Both the position numbers and the translations under genes were made by a program. Below, piece by piece: positions 1 through 10,849 of a stretch of DNA of 64,000 nucleotides. The notes under the pieces were generated by a model. The model worked only from the letters and a program-made list of their open reading frames with translations. It was not told the DNA's origin and searched no databases. Every line of letters starts with the position of its first letter. Within the stretch, counting starts at the first letter, position 1. Origin of the DNA: Ixodes scapularis (taxonomy: Eukaryota; Arthropoda; Arachnida; Ixodida; Ixodidae); the NCBI RefSeq assembly GCF_016920785.2, contig NW_024609857.1, forward strand, positions 65,702,488 to 65,766,487. Direction: 5' to 3'.

Positions 1-991
1 TTTACATTAGCTCCAAAAAGGCCATTGCTGCAGAAATATTAGGGTATTTTTATGCTACCCTTCATAATGGCTTAGTACGTTCTGAACTACTGAAGTTCAG
101 CTTAATAGTTTGCAAACAATAAATAAAAAATAAAAAATTTTTCTGACATTTTTTTAAGACATGTTTAGCAGATAAAAAAAAAACTCCAGTGAATTTTTGT
201 GTGTGTGTGTGTGGGGGGGGGGAGGCGTTTTTGTTAATCACGTTTGTTAGCTTTCAATCTGTAATGGAAGTGAAGTAAAAACGCGTAAAGCGTCACGCGC
301 TTAAAAATACTGGCGCTCGAACGTATGTCTAGTGATGAAATAGGACTGTGTTTAGCGGAATTCCTATTATCTGGCGACAGTTGTCACCGGCTGTGTACGG
401 AATGTTGATAATATATATGATTAGTGTTTTCTCAACTATCTCGTTGCCTTGACATTGGAGCACGCTGTATTTGGGCGTGTTAGGCTCGAGCGGTCTCTCC
501 CTGCAAGCAGCCGAAGGAAACACTGAGAGATTAATAAGACATTGGGCCACAATGGGGAATTTTTCAGAAGTTATGGTGATTAGAAAAACGTGTTCAGGAC
601 AGGAGAAACTGTTTCTAGAGCAGCTTTATTGGTGTCGAGGAATCTGATAATCTTCACTAGGTTAAAGCTTTGCCGAGTCCCCCTGTGCTTCCAAACAATG
701 CCCTGCGGCCACTTTGCCCCGGAACATTTGTACATCCAATTTGAAAAATCACTGCAGTATCGGCAGGCAGGTCTTCACAATAGACGCTTGTGCATCCACC
801 TCCGCCCCCCCCCCCCCCTTCTTCCCCCCCCCCCTCCCCCTCCGCTTCCCTCTACGCCGTATACGAAAAAAAAATATTGACAAGGCCACTGGGACCACTA
901 ACAAGACGTTAAATATAAACCGAGAATTTTCTCCACTTAGTAGAGGAATAGATGACTGGAATGGTTAATGGATATACTCCGTTTCACTTTA
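1..991. other. unassigned DNA with simple-sequence tracts
   Basis: No gene is supported here; the open frames are short, overlap on both strands and match nothing I recognise. A short GT run passes into a G run near 198-223. A pyrimidine-rich stretch of C runs lies at about 800-855. The rest looks like ordinary intergenic DNA. Confidence 0.6.
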
Positions 992-1238
992 ATGCCCGAG
1001 CCCCGCTAGACCGAGAAACACAAACAAACAACACCAACATGCCTGAAACCCTAGCTCAAACACGTGCGACATGCAGGCGATGGTACGTTTCGTAGGCTTA
1101 CATGCAGTCTCGGTGTTCGTGAAGTGAGCAGGAGTGGTTGCAAGCCTGCCAAAGATACCATTCGCGTGTATGATGCATGGGTTTGAGGATTGTGAGGGTC
1201 TGTTGCATCTGTTAATCGCTCTAGTGGGACTCGGGCAT
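992..1238. mobile_element. short inverted-repeat element (MITE-like)
   Basis: The ends are inverted copies: ATGCCCGAGCCCCGCTAGA at the left, and the complement of ATGCCCGAGTCCCACTAGA at the right. That is about 19 bp with two mismatches. The 247-bp body has no coding potential. I see no clear target duplication, so the superfamily is open. A non-autonomous DNA transposon is the simplest reading. Confidence 0.55.
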
Positions 1239-1398
1239 AAGTGTTAGCGTAGCAGAACCTACACGAGCGAACTCCGTGCTTTGAGCGTCCCTGCCAAGCA
1301 CGCGCGCTCGTTCAGTGCAAGCCCTTTTCATGTCCACATGCTCAGCATCGGCTGCGTCTGGACTTAGGATGAAACGAGGTACAGCCGCAAAGCCAGCT

Positions 1399-1468
1399 CT
1401 GCCTTTGTCTCAACTCACTGTTCGAACACGTTCGGACGTGTTTAGGCGCTGAGTAGAGACAAAGGCAG
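1399..1468. repeat. 70-bp hairpin
   Basis: CTGCCTTTGTCTCAACTCA at the left pairs with TGAGTAGAGACAAAGGCAG at the right, 19 bp with one mismatch. The arms enclose about 32 bases. It could be a miniature foldback or the remnant of a larger element. Just upstream (about 1349-1367) is TCGGCTGCGTCTGGACTTA, which matches the terminal repeat of the element at 36432-36635, so this locus may hold a partial copy of that family. Confidence 0.45.
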
Positions 1469-2360
1469 CTAGCGTTCTGTCTACCCATTAGTCACCCCAG
1501 CCTGTGCTCGGTGCTCCGACGTCTCCGCGCATTCACATCTCCTCCTCCACCTCAATTTTTACCCATATAGTGGTTACACGAATATACTAGGCGCGTTGCT
1601 AAACGTATTCTCAAAGAGAGGCATTTCGCTGTCACATATACGTCATTGAACGTTTTCCTTGGTTAGGTAGGGAAAACCGAACACCTGCGTCATATTTTCT
1701 TTCCGTGACTTCCATACTGCATAGCTCAGGATTTAAAGCCACATGAGCGAGGCAACTCTGACTTAAATTGCAGCGTCATCAGACAGTTTGTGGCGACACA
1801 GTACAATATGTGGGACTTAGTGCTCAGCAACTTCAATGAAAGCTGACGTGCTACATAACCGCGCATACCATACACTTTGTGCCGACCAAAGACACGCGTG
1901 GTAGACGCAAAATCTGCTTTAATACGGTGTCTAAGACGCTGGCTACTGGATTAAGATACAGGTTGCTGTGGAAAAAATTACTGGTCCATGTCTTTCTCTT
2001 TTTTTTAAAAACGAGCTGTTGATGGTTTACGCGTTTAAGCTTCCCAAATACGAAATCAAATTTCCCAGAAGTCACACGAAGATACCAGATTGAAGCTAAG
2101 ACTTGTTGTGAGAACAGGTATTCGGTTACACAAGGTGTTAGGGCTGTTGCACATATGCATCGGTTACGAGATTTGAAAGGAATATGGCAGTTAATTCGGA
2201 CTACACTCCAAAAGCATGGAGCTTGAGCCCTATTGAAAGTTGTATACAACGCCTTAGAGCTAATGCTAGCTGCGACGTGTCTAACCTACACATAGCTTTT
2301 TCTTTTTTTTTTACCGTAATAGGACGGGGCCAGAATGGCCAGAATGGCATGAGAGCTCAC
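1469..2360. other. unassigned intergenic DNA
   Basis: Nothing recognisable. The longest open frame (minus strand, 1851-2249) has no family signature and no supporting splice or promoter context. Confidence 0.5.
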
Positions 2361-2363
2361 TTA

Positions 2364-2548
2364 TGGCCGTGCCACACGGGCAACTCGAATTCCCTTTACA
2401 ACGAATGACATTTGAACGATCGGCCAATCAGCGCGCGACACTCCGAGCGTGGGGCGTTCCACGCGCGACAGATCGCGAGGCCGATTCGTTTATCACACGA
2501 ATGTCATTCGCTGTAAGTGGCATTCGAGTTGCCCGTGTGGCACGGGCA
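2364..2548. mobile_element. 185-bp PIF/Harbinger-like foldback MITE
   Basis: TTA at 2361-2363 and TTA at 2549-2551 flank an element whose halves are inverted copies. The left end reads TGGCCGTGCCACACGG and the right end is its near complement. Pairing continues inwards through GGGCAACTCGAAT and CGAATGACATT. A 3-bp TTA duplication is the hallmark of PIF/Harbinger elements (family knowledge). There is no coding sequence, so it would be mobilised in trans. A diverged partial copy appears near 23957-24036, sharing CGAATGACGTTTGAGCGATC. Confidence 0.7.
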
Positions 2549-2764
2549 TTACACACCGAGACTTTTGAAGATATGGCCGTTGTGTTAGCCTTCGCGGAAC
2601 GGCGGCTCCCAAGACCTCTGAGCGAGGTTCCTTCTCATGCGAAAGCGGTAAGTAGCCCACATTTCTCGACCATGTTACACAAGCTTTTTGAAGACGTGAT
2701 GGAACGAACGTGATATTTTCTGGATTTCTGTAATTGCCTACGGCACGAACAACTTATCGCTTAA

Positions 2765-2801
2765 GTATATATATATATATATATATATATTATTATTATT
2801 T
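2765..2801. repeat. (TA)n then (TTA)n microsatellite
   Basis: An uninterrupted run of TA dinucleotides passes into ATT trinucleotides. Confidence 0.9.
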
Positions 2802-2924
2802 CGAGAATGTAATTTTGTCGACAGAAAACAGAAGAACAACAATAAATTCGTAAAACGATTGTTGTTGGCTGATGTGGGTGAGTGATTAAGGGGTGCATAT
2901 AATAATAGTTTCTGCGAGCTGGTA

Positions 2925-3049
2925 AATCTTTAAAAAGAAAATTGAAAAAGAAAATTGTTTTCCAGGTGAATACTTTGTTTTTTTTTTTCTTAGCGAAAAA
3001 AAAGTACTAGCCTCGAAAACAATTTCTTTTTATTATTTTTTTTAAAGAT
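2925..3049. repeat. AT-rich foldback
   Basis: AATCTTTAAAAAGAAAA, then AGAAAATTGTTTTCC, are mirrored as complements by GAAAACAATTTCTTTTTATT and TTTTTTTTAAAGAT. The arms carry a few indels. Low complexity could inflate the match, so I keep the call modest. Confidence 0.4.
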
Positions 3050-3417
3050 AAAATTTTTGTTTTATCGTGAAAAAAAATGGAACAGCCTCCTAATACTGCA
3101 TCATTCTGCTACGGCACTGCAGCTTACATAAAAATAAAGATACAGAGCTAGATGTAGTCAAGTTTGTAGGGATTCGGTTCAAAATTACGTCCGATCAATT
3201 GATGCATGGCGCCCCGCAAAGCCACTTCCCCACAAGCGATTGGGAATTATTTGACGCACGTGACCCCTTGTCCGACAAGGAGAAGTTGGCAACCAAAGGA
3301 AAAAGAAGGCTATCCTTGGCTTCGCCGTACTTAGTTACTATAGGGACACTTGGAGCCATGTATCGGCACCCCAGTCCTATATCATTGGCTCTGGGGGTGT
3401 CTAAATAACTCTATGCA

Positions 3418-3616
3418 GAGCGTAAGTTCGTCTGCTTTTTGCACAGGGGTTGCGATGATGTCAGAACGTCCAGCTCCTATTGGCTGATTGCAAAGAATAG
3501 TGGGTGGACCTCGAGGCATCTAGCATGAAGGTCTACCCTCTATTCTTCCAAACCGCACCCGGCGCCGTTATGACGTCACCGCAGCCCCTGCACAGGAAGC
3601 AGACGACGTGCTCTCC
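3418..3616. repeat. palindromic repeat family, copy A
   Basis: The two halves are inverted copies. GCGTAAGTTCGTCTGCTT, GGTTGCGATGATGTCAGAACG and the TATTGGCTGATTG segment on the left correspond to the complements of right-half segments around GACGTCACCGCAGCCCCTG and AGGAAGCAGACGACGTG. The same unit occurs twice in tandem at 18523-18727 and 18757-18963. No coding sequence. The centre contains GTGGACCTC and GGTCTACC. A foldback MITE is likely; I did not find its target duplication. Confidence 0.65.
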
Positions 3617-5645
3617 GCACAGGCTCCGGAAAGATACCGGTAAAAGTGAGGATGGGTATGAACACAACGCAACGCACCTGACGAAAAGCCTTGTCCTCTC
3701 TGTAAAGTGCCTAGTTTCGGTTTCGCGTCGAACAAAATTTACATGAGCTGAATTTCCAAACGTTCTTCGCTTTGCGACGCAACGAATCACACGGTTGATG
3801 TGAGAAGGGCAGTATCTCTCACGCTCCTTCTTTACACTGGAAGAATTATTAATTCAAACGAATGTTCCCTTAAGCTGCATTTTGGCTTCCAAAACAACCT
3901 TCTATCCTGCAGGAAATATTTGTGTGTGTGTGCTGAACACGCAAAGTCGACTGGACTTTTACGATTTGTGGGCCAACGACTCTTAGTCATTCAGTCGGAC
4001 CAATCAGGCCGCGTCCCGGTTACAGCCCCAGGCTGCTATTGATTATCCCGGGAGGCTGGGTGATAAACTGCGCCGAGCGAAATGCACTAAATTAGAATGG
4101 CATCACTGTCGGAGGGAAGACCATGAACGCCCATTAATTATCTCCGGCACGGTAGTAAGAGCCGGGAAGGTTTTCTGGCAGGTCCGCCCGCATCCTACTT
4201 GCCAGGCTCACCGCACAAGGATCCGGACTCACGTCCTTTTGATTTAATGTGACATGAGTTATTAAAAGCGTATGACTCGCTGATACAGTGCAGCGTTAAA
4301 TTAACCTGACGTCTTTATCAAACAGCGCGACGGAAAGGATGCGAACAGGTTTTAAATTCGTTGCTGTCTGATAGGTGTTGAAGGGCGCTTTCAAGCAGCT
4401 CGATATATATTTTTCTTAGGCGAAATAAAAGGGAAGCTTCACTGCAGCACCACTACTGGCAGACAAATGTAACTGGGAGCTTGGTCACAAAACGCAAGTA
4501 TAAAGAAGCGCGTAAATGTAAACCGAGCGCGAGAAAATAAAAGAGGGCAAATCCGTATTGACAGGACACCGAATCGAAACAGGAACTGAAGGCGAGAAAC
4601 GCGACATTACACAGGGCGGGTAGCAGCAGCAGTCCCATGGGTACTGTTTTTTATATTAATAAGTGCGTTAAACTAAAACGTGGGAAGTAATTGCGGGTGC
4701 AACCAATTAACCAGGTATGATTTATGAGCGAGTGAAAAAACGCCTTAGGTGATCAGCATATCTGACCCCCCCCCCCCCCCCCCCTCTACCTTACCCACCC
4801 CGATGGTCAACACCCTAACTATAACAGACACTGAAAAACATTAAGCTGCTTTATTTCTAATCATTCCTTACGCACCAACGTGATTACAGACAAACGACTG
4901 AAAGCAGAACCCTGTAATTATTATACCGTTAAAGGATAACGAAGAGACATTAGTTGTGCCGCTGTGTAGAGATGCATACCTGGCTTCACTTGATTAGATC
5001 ATCCTCGGCTCTCATTCGCAATCCAAGAAATGATTCGTGCCGATCTAAAGATACGCTCAATGACTCTAGTATCTCAGCAAATTCTAAATTATCGGCCCTA
5101 CCCTGGAGGACTTTCGCGAATCAGAAGATGCCAAACGTTGCCTCCGCAGAGAAGCAGGCACACTGCTGACTTCATGCTCAATGTGACATCGTAGGATTAA
5201 TTGTTAGGTCGAAACATTTTCACGGCCTCGTCATTCATCGAGCTCACTTAAAATAGCCCAGTGATTTGTGATACGAGTGCTCGGTAAACTATATGAACGG
5301 GGACCAATCAAAATCAAAGGCGGTAAAAAATCCGGAAATGGCCGATCACACCAATGGAACTCCAGTCAATATTTATCGACAGTGCTCATAATGCGTTTTC
5401 TTAATAAATAAATGGGAATTCCTTTAATTTGATATGATGATAGTGGGCCGATATGAATAACGAATGGTGTGCACATTTGCACGCGGTTTCTTTCGTGAGG
5501 TGGCTCGCAGTGCAATGAAGATGGGTGTCATTATTTGGCCAACATAGTGAGTCTCGTGTCTATTCTTTAGTTTTAAAGCGCAGCTCTTAGGATCCCGTTT
5601 CCGGCTTGAGCGCCGTCGCCGTCGGCGTCGGCGTAACCGCGAGCC
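3617..5645. other. unassigned intergenic DNA
   Basis: No gene or mobile element is recognised. There is a short GT run near 3920-3932 and a C run at 4767-4784. Confidence 0.5.
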
Positions 5646-5770
5646 CCCCTTGAGGACCTCGGGAGGACTTCGGGAGGACCTCGGGTTCCTTCGGAAGGAC
5701 ATCGGGAAGACCTCGGGTTCTTTCGGGAGGACCTCTGGAGGACCTTGGGTACCTACGGTGACCTCGGGGA
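5646..5770. repeat. short-unit GC-rich minisatellite
   Basis: Degenerate tandem copies of a unit close to GGACCTCGGGA, about 11-13 bp, with variants such as GGACTTCGGGA, GGACATCGGGA and GGACCTCTGGA. It is followed by two TCACGTGACC motifs and C runs. Open frames crossing it are artefacts of the repeat. Confidence 0.75.
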
Positions 5771-7643
5771 GGGGGAGTCACGTGACCACCCCCCGGAGGT
5801 CACGTGACCCCCCCCCCCCCCCTCAGTACCCTTCCCTTCTCCCCCTCAAGAGCTGCGCTCTAATTCGGCGTTACAGGGAGTTGTAAACGGCTTTCACTTT
5901 TTCTGGACCGTTTTATACGCTGTAGCTGAAGCTGTCTAATATCACTTTGTATTCGAAAGGCGACACAGTCTTAGCTTTAAGAAAAGAAAGCCCTAAAGAT
6001 AATTATGAACGGAAGCGATAGTTCCAGTTACTGCAGTCTAAACCAAATCTAAAACGCTGTTAATTCTGAGGTAGCTGTGATAAAGCCAAATCACACTAGA
6101 TCGCAATCTAAATATAATTTTTGAGATGTTTAGAAAACATTGACACTAAGTAGCATAGACGTTTGAGAAAACAACCCAGTATAAACTACGCCCGAATTTT
6201 TGTTTGTTTTTGTTTTATAAACGACATTACACTGATACAGTTTGTTTTTAGCTACATTAATAAAAACAACATGGAAACTTACAACGATGAATACTCACAC
6301 GCAAATAATAAATAACGTTTTTCGTGTTTTTTTTTTAAAATCCGAGTTTATTTTGCTGTTGTTTGTATTGTATCATTCGAATGGAAAGCAGAGAGCTAGA
6401 TTTTGGCCTGAGAAAAATTCCAGAATAAATCAACACTTCTTGCCAACGAAAATGCGTATTTTATATTCAAAATGTTTTTGAGAAAATAAACAACTCTCTA
6501 AACAAAAACCCAGTTACTGTAATCATTTTCTGTCATACAAAATAAAAGGAAACGTTTTTGCTTTTGCTTATGCTTGTGTTTTTAGAGTTACGATTCTTCA
6601 AACTTATTCATAGAAAATGAGTTCAGGCTTTGACAGCTCATGTATCCTGTTAGCATGAGTAGTCAAGGCCACAAGCGTGAGCGCAGAGCGTCAACGGGCG
6701 CTTGAACTGCACGCGTTCTTGAGCATTGGGAGCACGCCGTTAACCTATGAACGTTCGTTCGTTGCCTTCTTTACTGAAGGTGAAAAGGCATTCCCGGATC
6801 CATTGGAATAGGAAGAGGCAAAGCGCTCCAAATATGTGACTGCCTCCAATGATGGCTTAACTCTATACTCAATTGCACAAACATCTGCAGTGCGCGTGGC
6901 TCTGGAAAGTTCCTCACATGCGGGAGTTTTCGTAGAAGCAAGGCATTACTGAGAACCTGTGTCCTTGTTTGTACTGCGGACATTCGTGAGAAGGTTTACA
7001 TAATTTGGTTCCTACACAACGTACAACGCTGTCAAAGCTACTAACGGGAGCCCGTGTCTTGGTCTAGCTTTCCATTTGCACTAGAGCACAAATCACCGGG
7101 TAACTATGCACGACAGGTTTCATACACTATGCATAAAACTGAGTTTGAAAGCCGCTTCACACAGGAGCATTTTCTTACGCTTTTTTGCGTTGTGTGATCA
7201 GTCACCGGAACATCTGTATCTCGAATGTTGAGTGCAAGGCTACTCCTGGAACTGGTGTCCACGCTTGATACGAAAGACAGATGTCCCGGTGACCCTCGAC
7301 GTAAGCAGACGTAAGCTTCTTTAACATAACGCAGCCTAAGCAAAAGGTGCTGCGCGAACCGGCCGTAACTGGGAGAGGTTCACCTAGCTCTCGCGGCACG
7401 TAGTAGCCGAAGCAGAATGCTGTAAAATCAGGGTGAAAAACCCCATGTTTCTGGGGATCAGAATAATTTATAGATGTATGGAACCATTCGCTTTCTTATT
7501 GATTCAAAAGTGCGTAAAGACCAGACATCATTTCAAGAATATCATAACAAGGGTCCAGATATAGGTTGGCTGCACAAGGTTTCTCTGCAAAGCGCTCGTT
7601 GACATTATGGCCTCTCATAACGCGTCCAATGTGTCTCCAGCTA
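5771..7643. other. unassigned intergenic DNA
   Basis: AT-rich in the first half (about 6100-6600), more balanced afterwards. No recognisable gene, repeat family or RNA gene. Confidence 0.5.
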
Positions 7644-7728
7644 CACTCTCAAGAAAAAAGGGTGTCAAAAGGTGTATTCTTACACCCTTTGTCCCATATA
7701 ATACACCCCCAAACTTCAATTCGACATA

Positions 7729-7991
7729 CAGCGCCCTACATTAGAACATTCGGCCCGAAATTTTAGGAGGGGCTTAAGAGCCGTGCGGTACAACTTGTTA
7801 AAATAGCTAATGTACGTTTTATTGACTACAAAAAAAAAAAAATAATCAGGGTTTTCTTGGCCCTACTATAAAAAGTCGGTGTTTTCTCTATGTGGTCTTT
7901 GATACGTACTTTAGCTATTTAAAATGTTGTACCACACGGCTATCAAGCCCCTCGTAAAATTTTGGGCCCTCTGTTAGACTGTAGGGCACTC
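7729..7991. mobile_element. 263-bp TA-flanked element nested in the outer foldback
   Basis: TA lies at 7727-7728 and 7992-7993. The left end is CAGCGCCCTACATTAGAAC and the right end complements it as GAGTGCCCTACAGTCTAAC. The arms continue through GGCCCGAAATTTTA and GAGGGGCTT to TTAAAATAGCTA. Only an A-rich middle of about 100 bp is unpaired. It abuts the next element and shares a TA with it. Confidence 0.7.
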
Positions 7992-7993
7992 TA

Positions 7994-8436
7994 CAAGGTG
8001 TCACAAAAGAAAATTTACACGGTATTTTTTACCGCAAAAATAAGCTAGGGATCGCCGAACGCTCATTCTCCTCCCAAAGGTAGCGCTAGAGGTCACAACC
8101 AAATGCCAAAGTTTCAGCCCGGTCCGATAACTTAATCAAAAGTTATTACTGATTTTCTGAAAAGTTTAATCGGAAAATGGCGGCCGACGGAGTTTTCAAG
8201 CACATGGGGCTCTATGGCACCAGAAATCGAAAACGGGCAAAAATGGGCTCCATTTTCCCATTGAAATTTTCAGAAAATCACTTATAACTTTTGATTAACT
8301 TATCAGATCGGTCTGAAACTTTGGCATCTGGTTGTCACCTCCAGCTCTACCTTTGGGCGGAGAATGAGCGTTTGGTGATGTCTGGTTTATTTTTGCGGTA
8401 AAAAAGACCGTGTAAATTTTCTTTTGTGACACCCTG
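7994..8436. mobile_element. 443-bp TA-flanked foldback, CAGGGTGTCACAAAAG family, copy 1
   Basis: TA lies at 7992-7993 and 8437-8438. The ends are CAAGGTGTCACAAAAG and the complement of CAGGGTGTCACAAAAG. Arms of roughly 200 bp pair through TTTACACGGT, CGCTCATTCTCC, GCCAAAGTTTCAG and TTTTCTGAAAA to a centre near GGGGCTCTATGGCACC. A second copy of exactly the same length is at 60486-60928. The terminal motif and TA target fit a mariner-type MITE. Confidence 0.8.
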
Positions 8437-8639
8437 TACGTCGAATTGAAATTCTGGGGTGTATTATATAGGACAAAGAGTGTAAGAATACACCATTTGA
8501 CATGCTTTTTTTCTTGAGAGTGTAATCGAAAAAATCACCAAGCTGAAAAGTCGGTGCTAACGTCTAACGTCTTAACGTCCACTCTCGAAAATCATCACCT
8601 ATTTCGGAACTCGGTGGAAGTGGCAAGGAAATCTTAACA

Positions 8640-9480
8640 GATTCACCGTGAAGTGAGCAACTCACAAGCCACGTCCGTGGGCTCCGGCTGTATGGTGTAC
8701 ACCGAAGACGCCTGCCGATGGGACACCATGGTGGTTCCGGGTGAACGTGTGCCGCCGAGCAGAACCGCAGCGTCGCGTGCCAACCAGCACCACTGAACTC
8801 TATCCAAGTCCGCGCGCCGTCCGGCCGGAGTATAATCCACTTCCCAGTTTCGTCGCGGTACAGGTAACCCCGCGAGGCGGCAGCAGCACGGGCAGCAGCG
8901 GACGCGCAGGGACGCCCCTCGGTTCCGTTTAGTCGCTGAAGGGGGCATACACAAGGGAAAGGGACTGCTCGGCAATGGGAGGGAGTCCGTGTTGTGTAAA
9001 CAAGGCGCCACCTAAAGGAACGCCCAGAGTCCGCTTACAAAACACGCGTCCGCTCGCACGCGCATTCGAAGTATGCCTCTTTTTCCGTTCTGGATTGTGG
9101 AACCGGCGACGAGAATCCCATCGGCGCGCTCGGGATAAAGAATCGCGACGCTGTTACCGGGTTCTCCCCGCGGCGATGCTTCGTTAAGCAACCTGGAGTG
9201 ACGGTTTAAAGTGTTCGATCGGAGGAGGTGTCCCCGAGGCGCTTTTGGGACTCGCTCGGGTCATTAATAATTCTGAACCGGCGCCGCAGTTACGGAGATG
9301 TCGCGCATCCTAACGACCTTGCGGTGAGGGGGAATCCGCTGATTCAACTGGCACCCCCTCGCCCTCTTCGGAAGAAGAAACCCTTTCGCGCCGCGGCTAT
9401 AGCTGTTGTTGTAGGAAGGTCGGCCGGGGGTTGAGTAAGACGACTGGGGCGAACAAGGGACGTGGTGTCTCGTCTGGAGC
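8640..9480. other. CpG-rich, gene-free block
   Basis: CG dinucleotides are much denser here than on either side, and the base composition is GC-rich. Several overlapping frames stay open on both strands (for example minus 8643-9011), as expected from low stop-codon frequency. I recognise no protein. A CpG-rich promoter or first exon of an unseen gene is possible but unsupported. Confidence 0.35.
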
Positions 9481-10130
9481 GGTCATGACCGGCGGCCACG
9501 TGCCCGGGGGTAGACAAAGGGACGCCTGTATGCGCAGGAGCAATTGTCGGAGACCTCCCAATGCGTGTTTCAGGCCACGGGGACAAATGGGCAGGATGAT
9601 TTGAATGCTATAACTTCCCTGTCCCCAGTCTTGGTTATGTAACGTTTTCTGTCTGGTGGACCGCATCAACCGCACGTCATGTAGTTGGAGGGGACATTTC
9701 CGGCCGGCTGGTCAAAATTGCACAAGTCGACAACTTTTGTGAGACTGGGGCCAGTCCTGTTGGAACATTTTTGTTTCTCAGACTGTCCCTCCACAAATTC
9801 CGTTTTTCAATCAGCGGTGTCTCCGTTAAACTGTAGCCTCTTGCAATGCGTTTGGCATTCGTTTATACCTGAACAAAGTCCCGAAAAATCTGGTTAGAAT
9901 TCGACAGGCGAGGTGGTTGGGTTGCCACACTAGCGTCGAACATCGTCATGGGTTGGGACGTTTTCTCAGAATTCTCAAGCAATATGTAGCTTAATAATAT
10001 GAGTCAGTAAATGAGAAAGACCGATAGTTGAAAATATAAAAGAGAATGAGAGAATCAGGGGATGTATAATGAAAGTTCTTGAAATTACATGACAGCGGTT
10101 AGTAGAAACAATTAATCACCTTGATGCTAG
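9481..10130. other. unassigned intergenic DNA
   Basis: Nothing recognisable beyond short open frames without motifs. Confidence 0.5.
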
Positions 10131-10514
10131 GTATATTTATTTATTTAAATACCTTACACGCCCTCAAGGGGCATTATGTAAGGGGGGGGGGGGGGGTAGG
10201 GGGGGGGGGAGTGGTTACAAAGCAGAATAAATCAAAACTATAGAGCACAAAAACAACAAAATCAACCACACTTAAGTAGACATGCGACAGGGGTCCCAAA
10301 AAGTAGTCAAGTCTTGGCGAAAAAGAACTTGATCACGTTGACAAACAATGTTATCGGGCAAGTCGTTCCAGTCAGCAATGGCGGATGGCAAAAACGAGCA
10401 GAAAAACAAGGATGACTTATAAGAAATAAGTTTAATCTTACGTGAGTTATCGATGCGGGCTGAAAGTCTGAATATCGAAAATTGCCGACTAGAGAGGCTG
10501 TTATAGCGCGACAT
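10131..10514 (-). mobile_element. 3' fragment of a CR1-like non-LTR retrotransposon
   Basis: On the minus strand, 10514-10272 encodes an 80-residue frame containing SAIADWNDLPDNIV, then FRQDLTTFW and a stop. A W-N-x-L-P motif followed by an F-x-x-x-L-x-x-F tail is typical of the C-terminal end of CR1/jockey-group ORF2 proteins. The frame is followed by a short G-rich 3' region and, at 10131-10152, TATTTATTTATTTAAA, the kind of short-repeat tail with which CR1 elements end. Everything upstream (endonuclease, most of the RT) is missing, so this is a 5'-truncated copy. Family level is inference from these motifs. Confidence 0.6.
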
Positions 10515-10615
10515 TTAATATTTTCCTGCTAACTTTAGCAGACAATTGTCAAGTGAAAACTACGACGGGATCACGTCACGTGACTTCACTTACGTGGTGG
10601 TGGCACCCTGACGTC

Positions 10616-10836
10616 AAGTCACGTGGTCATGTGACACTATGACGTCAAGTTACATGGTCAGGTGACATTGTGATTTGAAGTTACGTGGTCACGTGACAGT
10701 GTGATGTCAAGTGTCTTTGTCACTTGATATTGTGTGTGGCATCAAGTTACCCGGTCACGTGAAATTGTGAGGGCAAGTTACCTGGTCACGTGACACAATG
10801 ACGCCCAGTTACGTGATCATGCGACACTGTGACACC
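10616..10836. repeat. 31-bp minisatellite rich in CACGTG boxes
   Basis: Seven adjacent units, six of 31 bp and one of 35 bp, follow the pattern AAGTTACGTGGTCACGTGAC plus ACTGTGACGTC. A degenerate unit precedes them (about 10560-10615) and a partial AAGCACGTG follows. Most units carry GTCACGTGAC or a one-base variant, so E-box-like palindromes recur once per unit. GTCACGTGAAACTG also appears at 63953-63966 near the window end. Confidence 0.85.
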
Positions 10837-10849
10837 AAGCACGTGTTCG

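Larger units (their letters stand above)
7644..8522. mobile_element. outer TA-flanked palindromic element, interrupted at its centre
   Basis: TA at 7642-7643 and TA at 8523-8524 flank arms that begin CACTCTCAAGAAAAAAG and pair inwards through GGTGTATTCTTACACC and CAATTCGACA. The left arm is 7644-7728 and the right arm 8439-8522. Removing the two inner elements leaves CAATTCGACA TA CGTCGAATTG, a palindrome centred on TA. The original element was therefore a nearly loop-free foldback of about 170 bp. TA duplication suggests the Tc1/mariner group. It has no coding capacity. Confidence 0.75.

Noticed and set aside
8640..9480. CpG-island promoter
   Set aside because: Composition alone; no TATA, initiator or coding exon could be tied to it.
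10616..10836. CRISPR-like array
   Set aside because: The units are contiguous tandem repeats with no unique spacers, in a eukaryotic setting.
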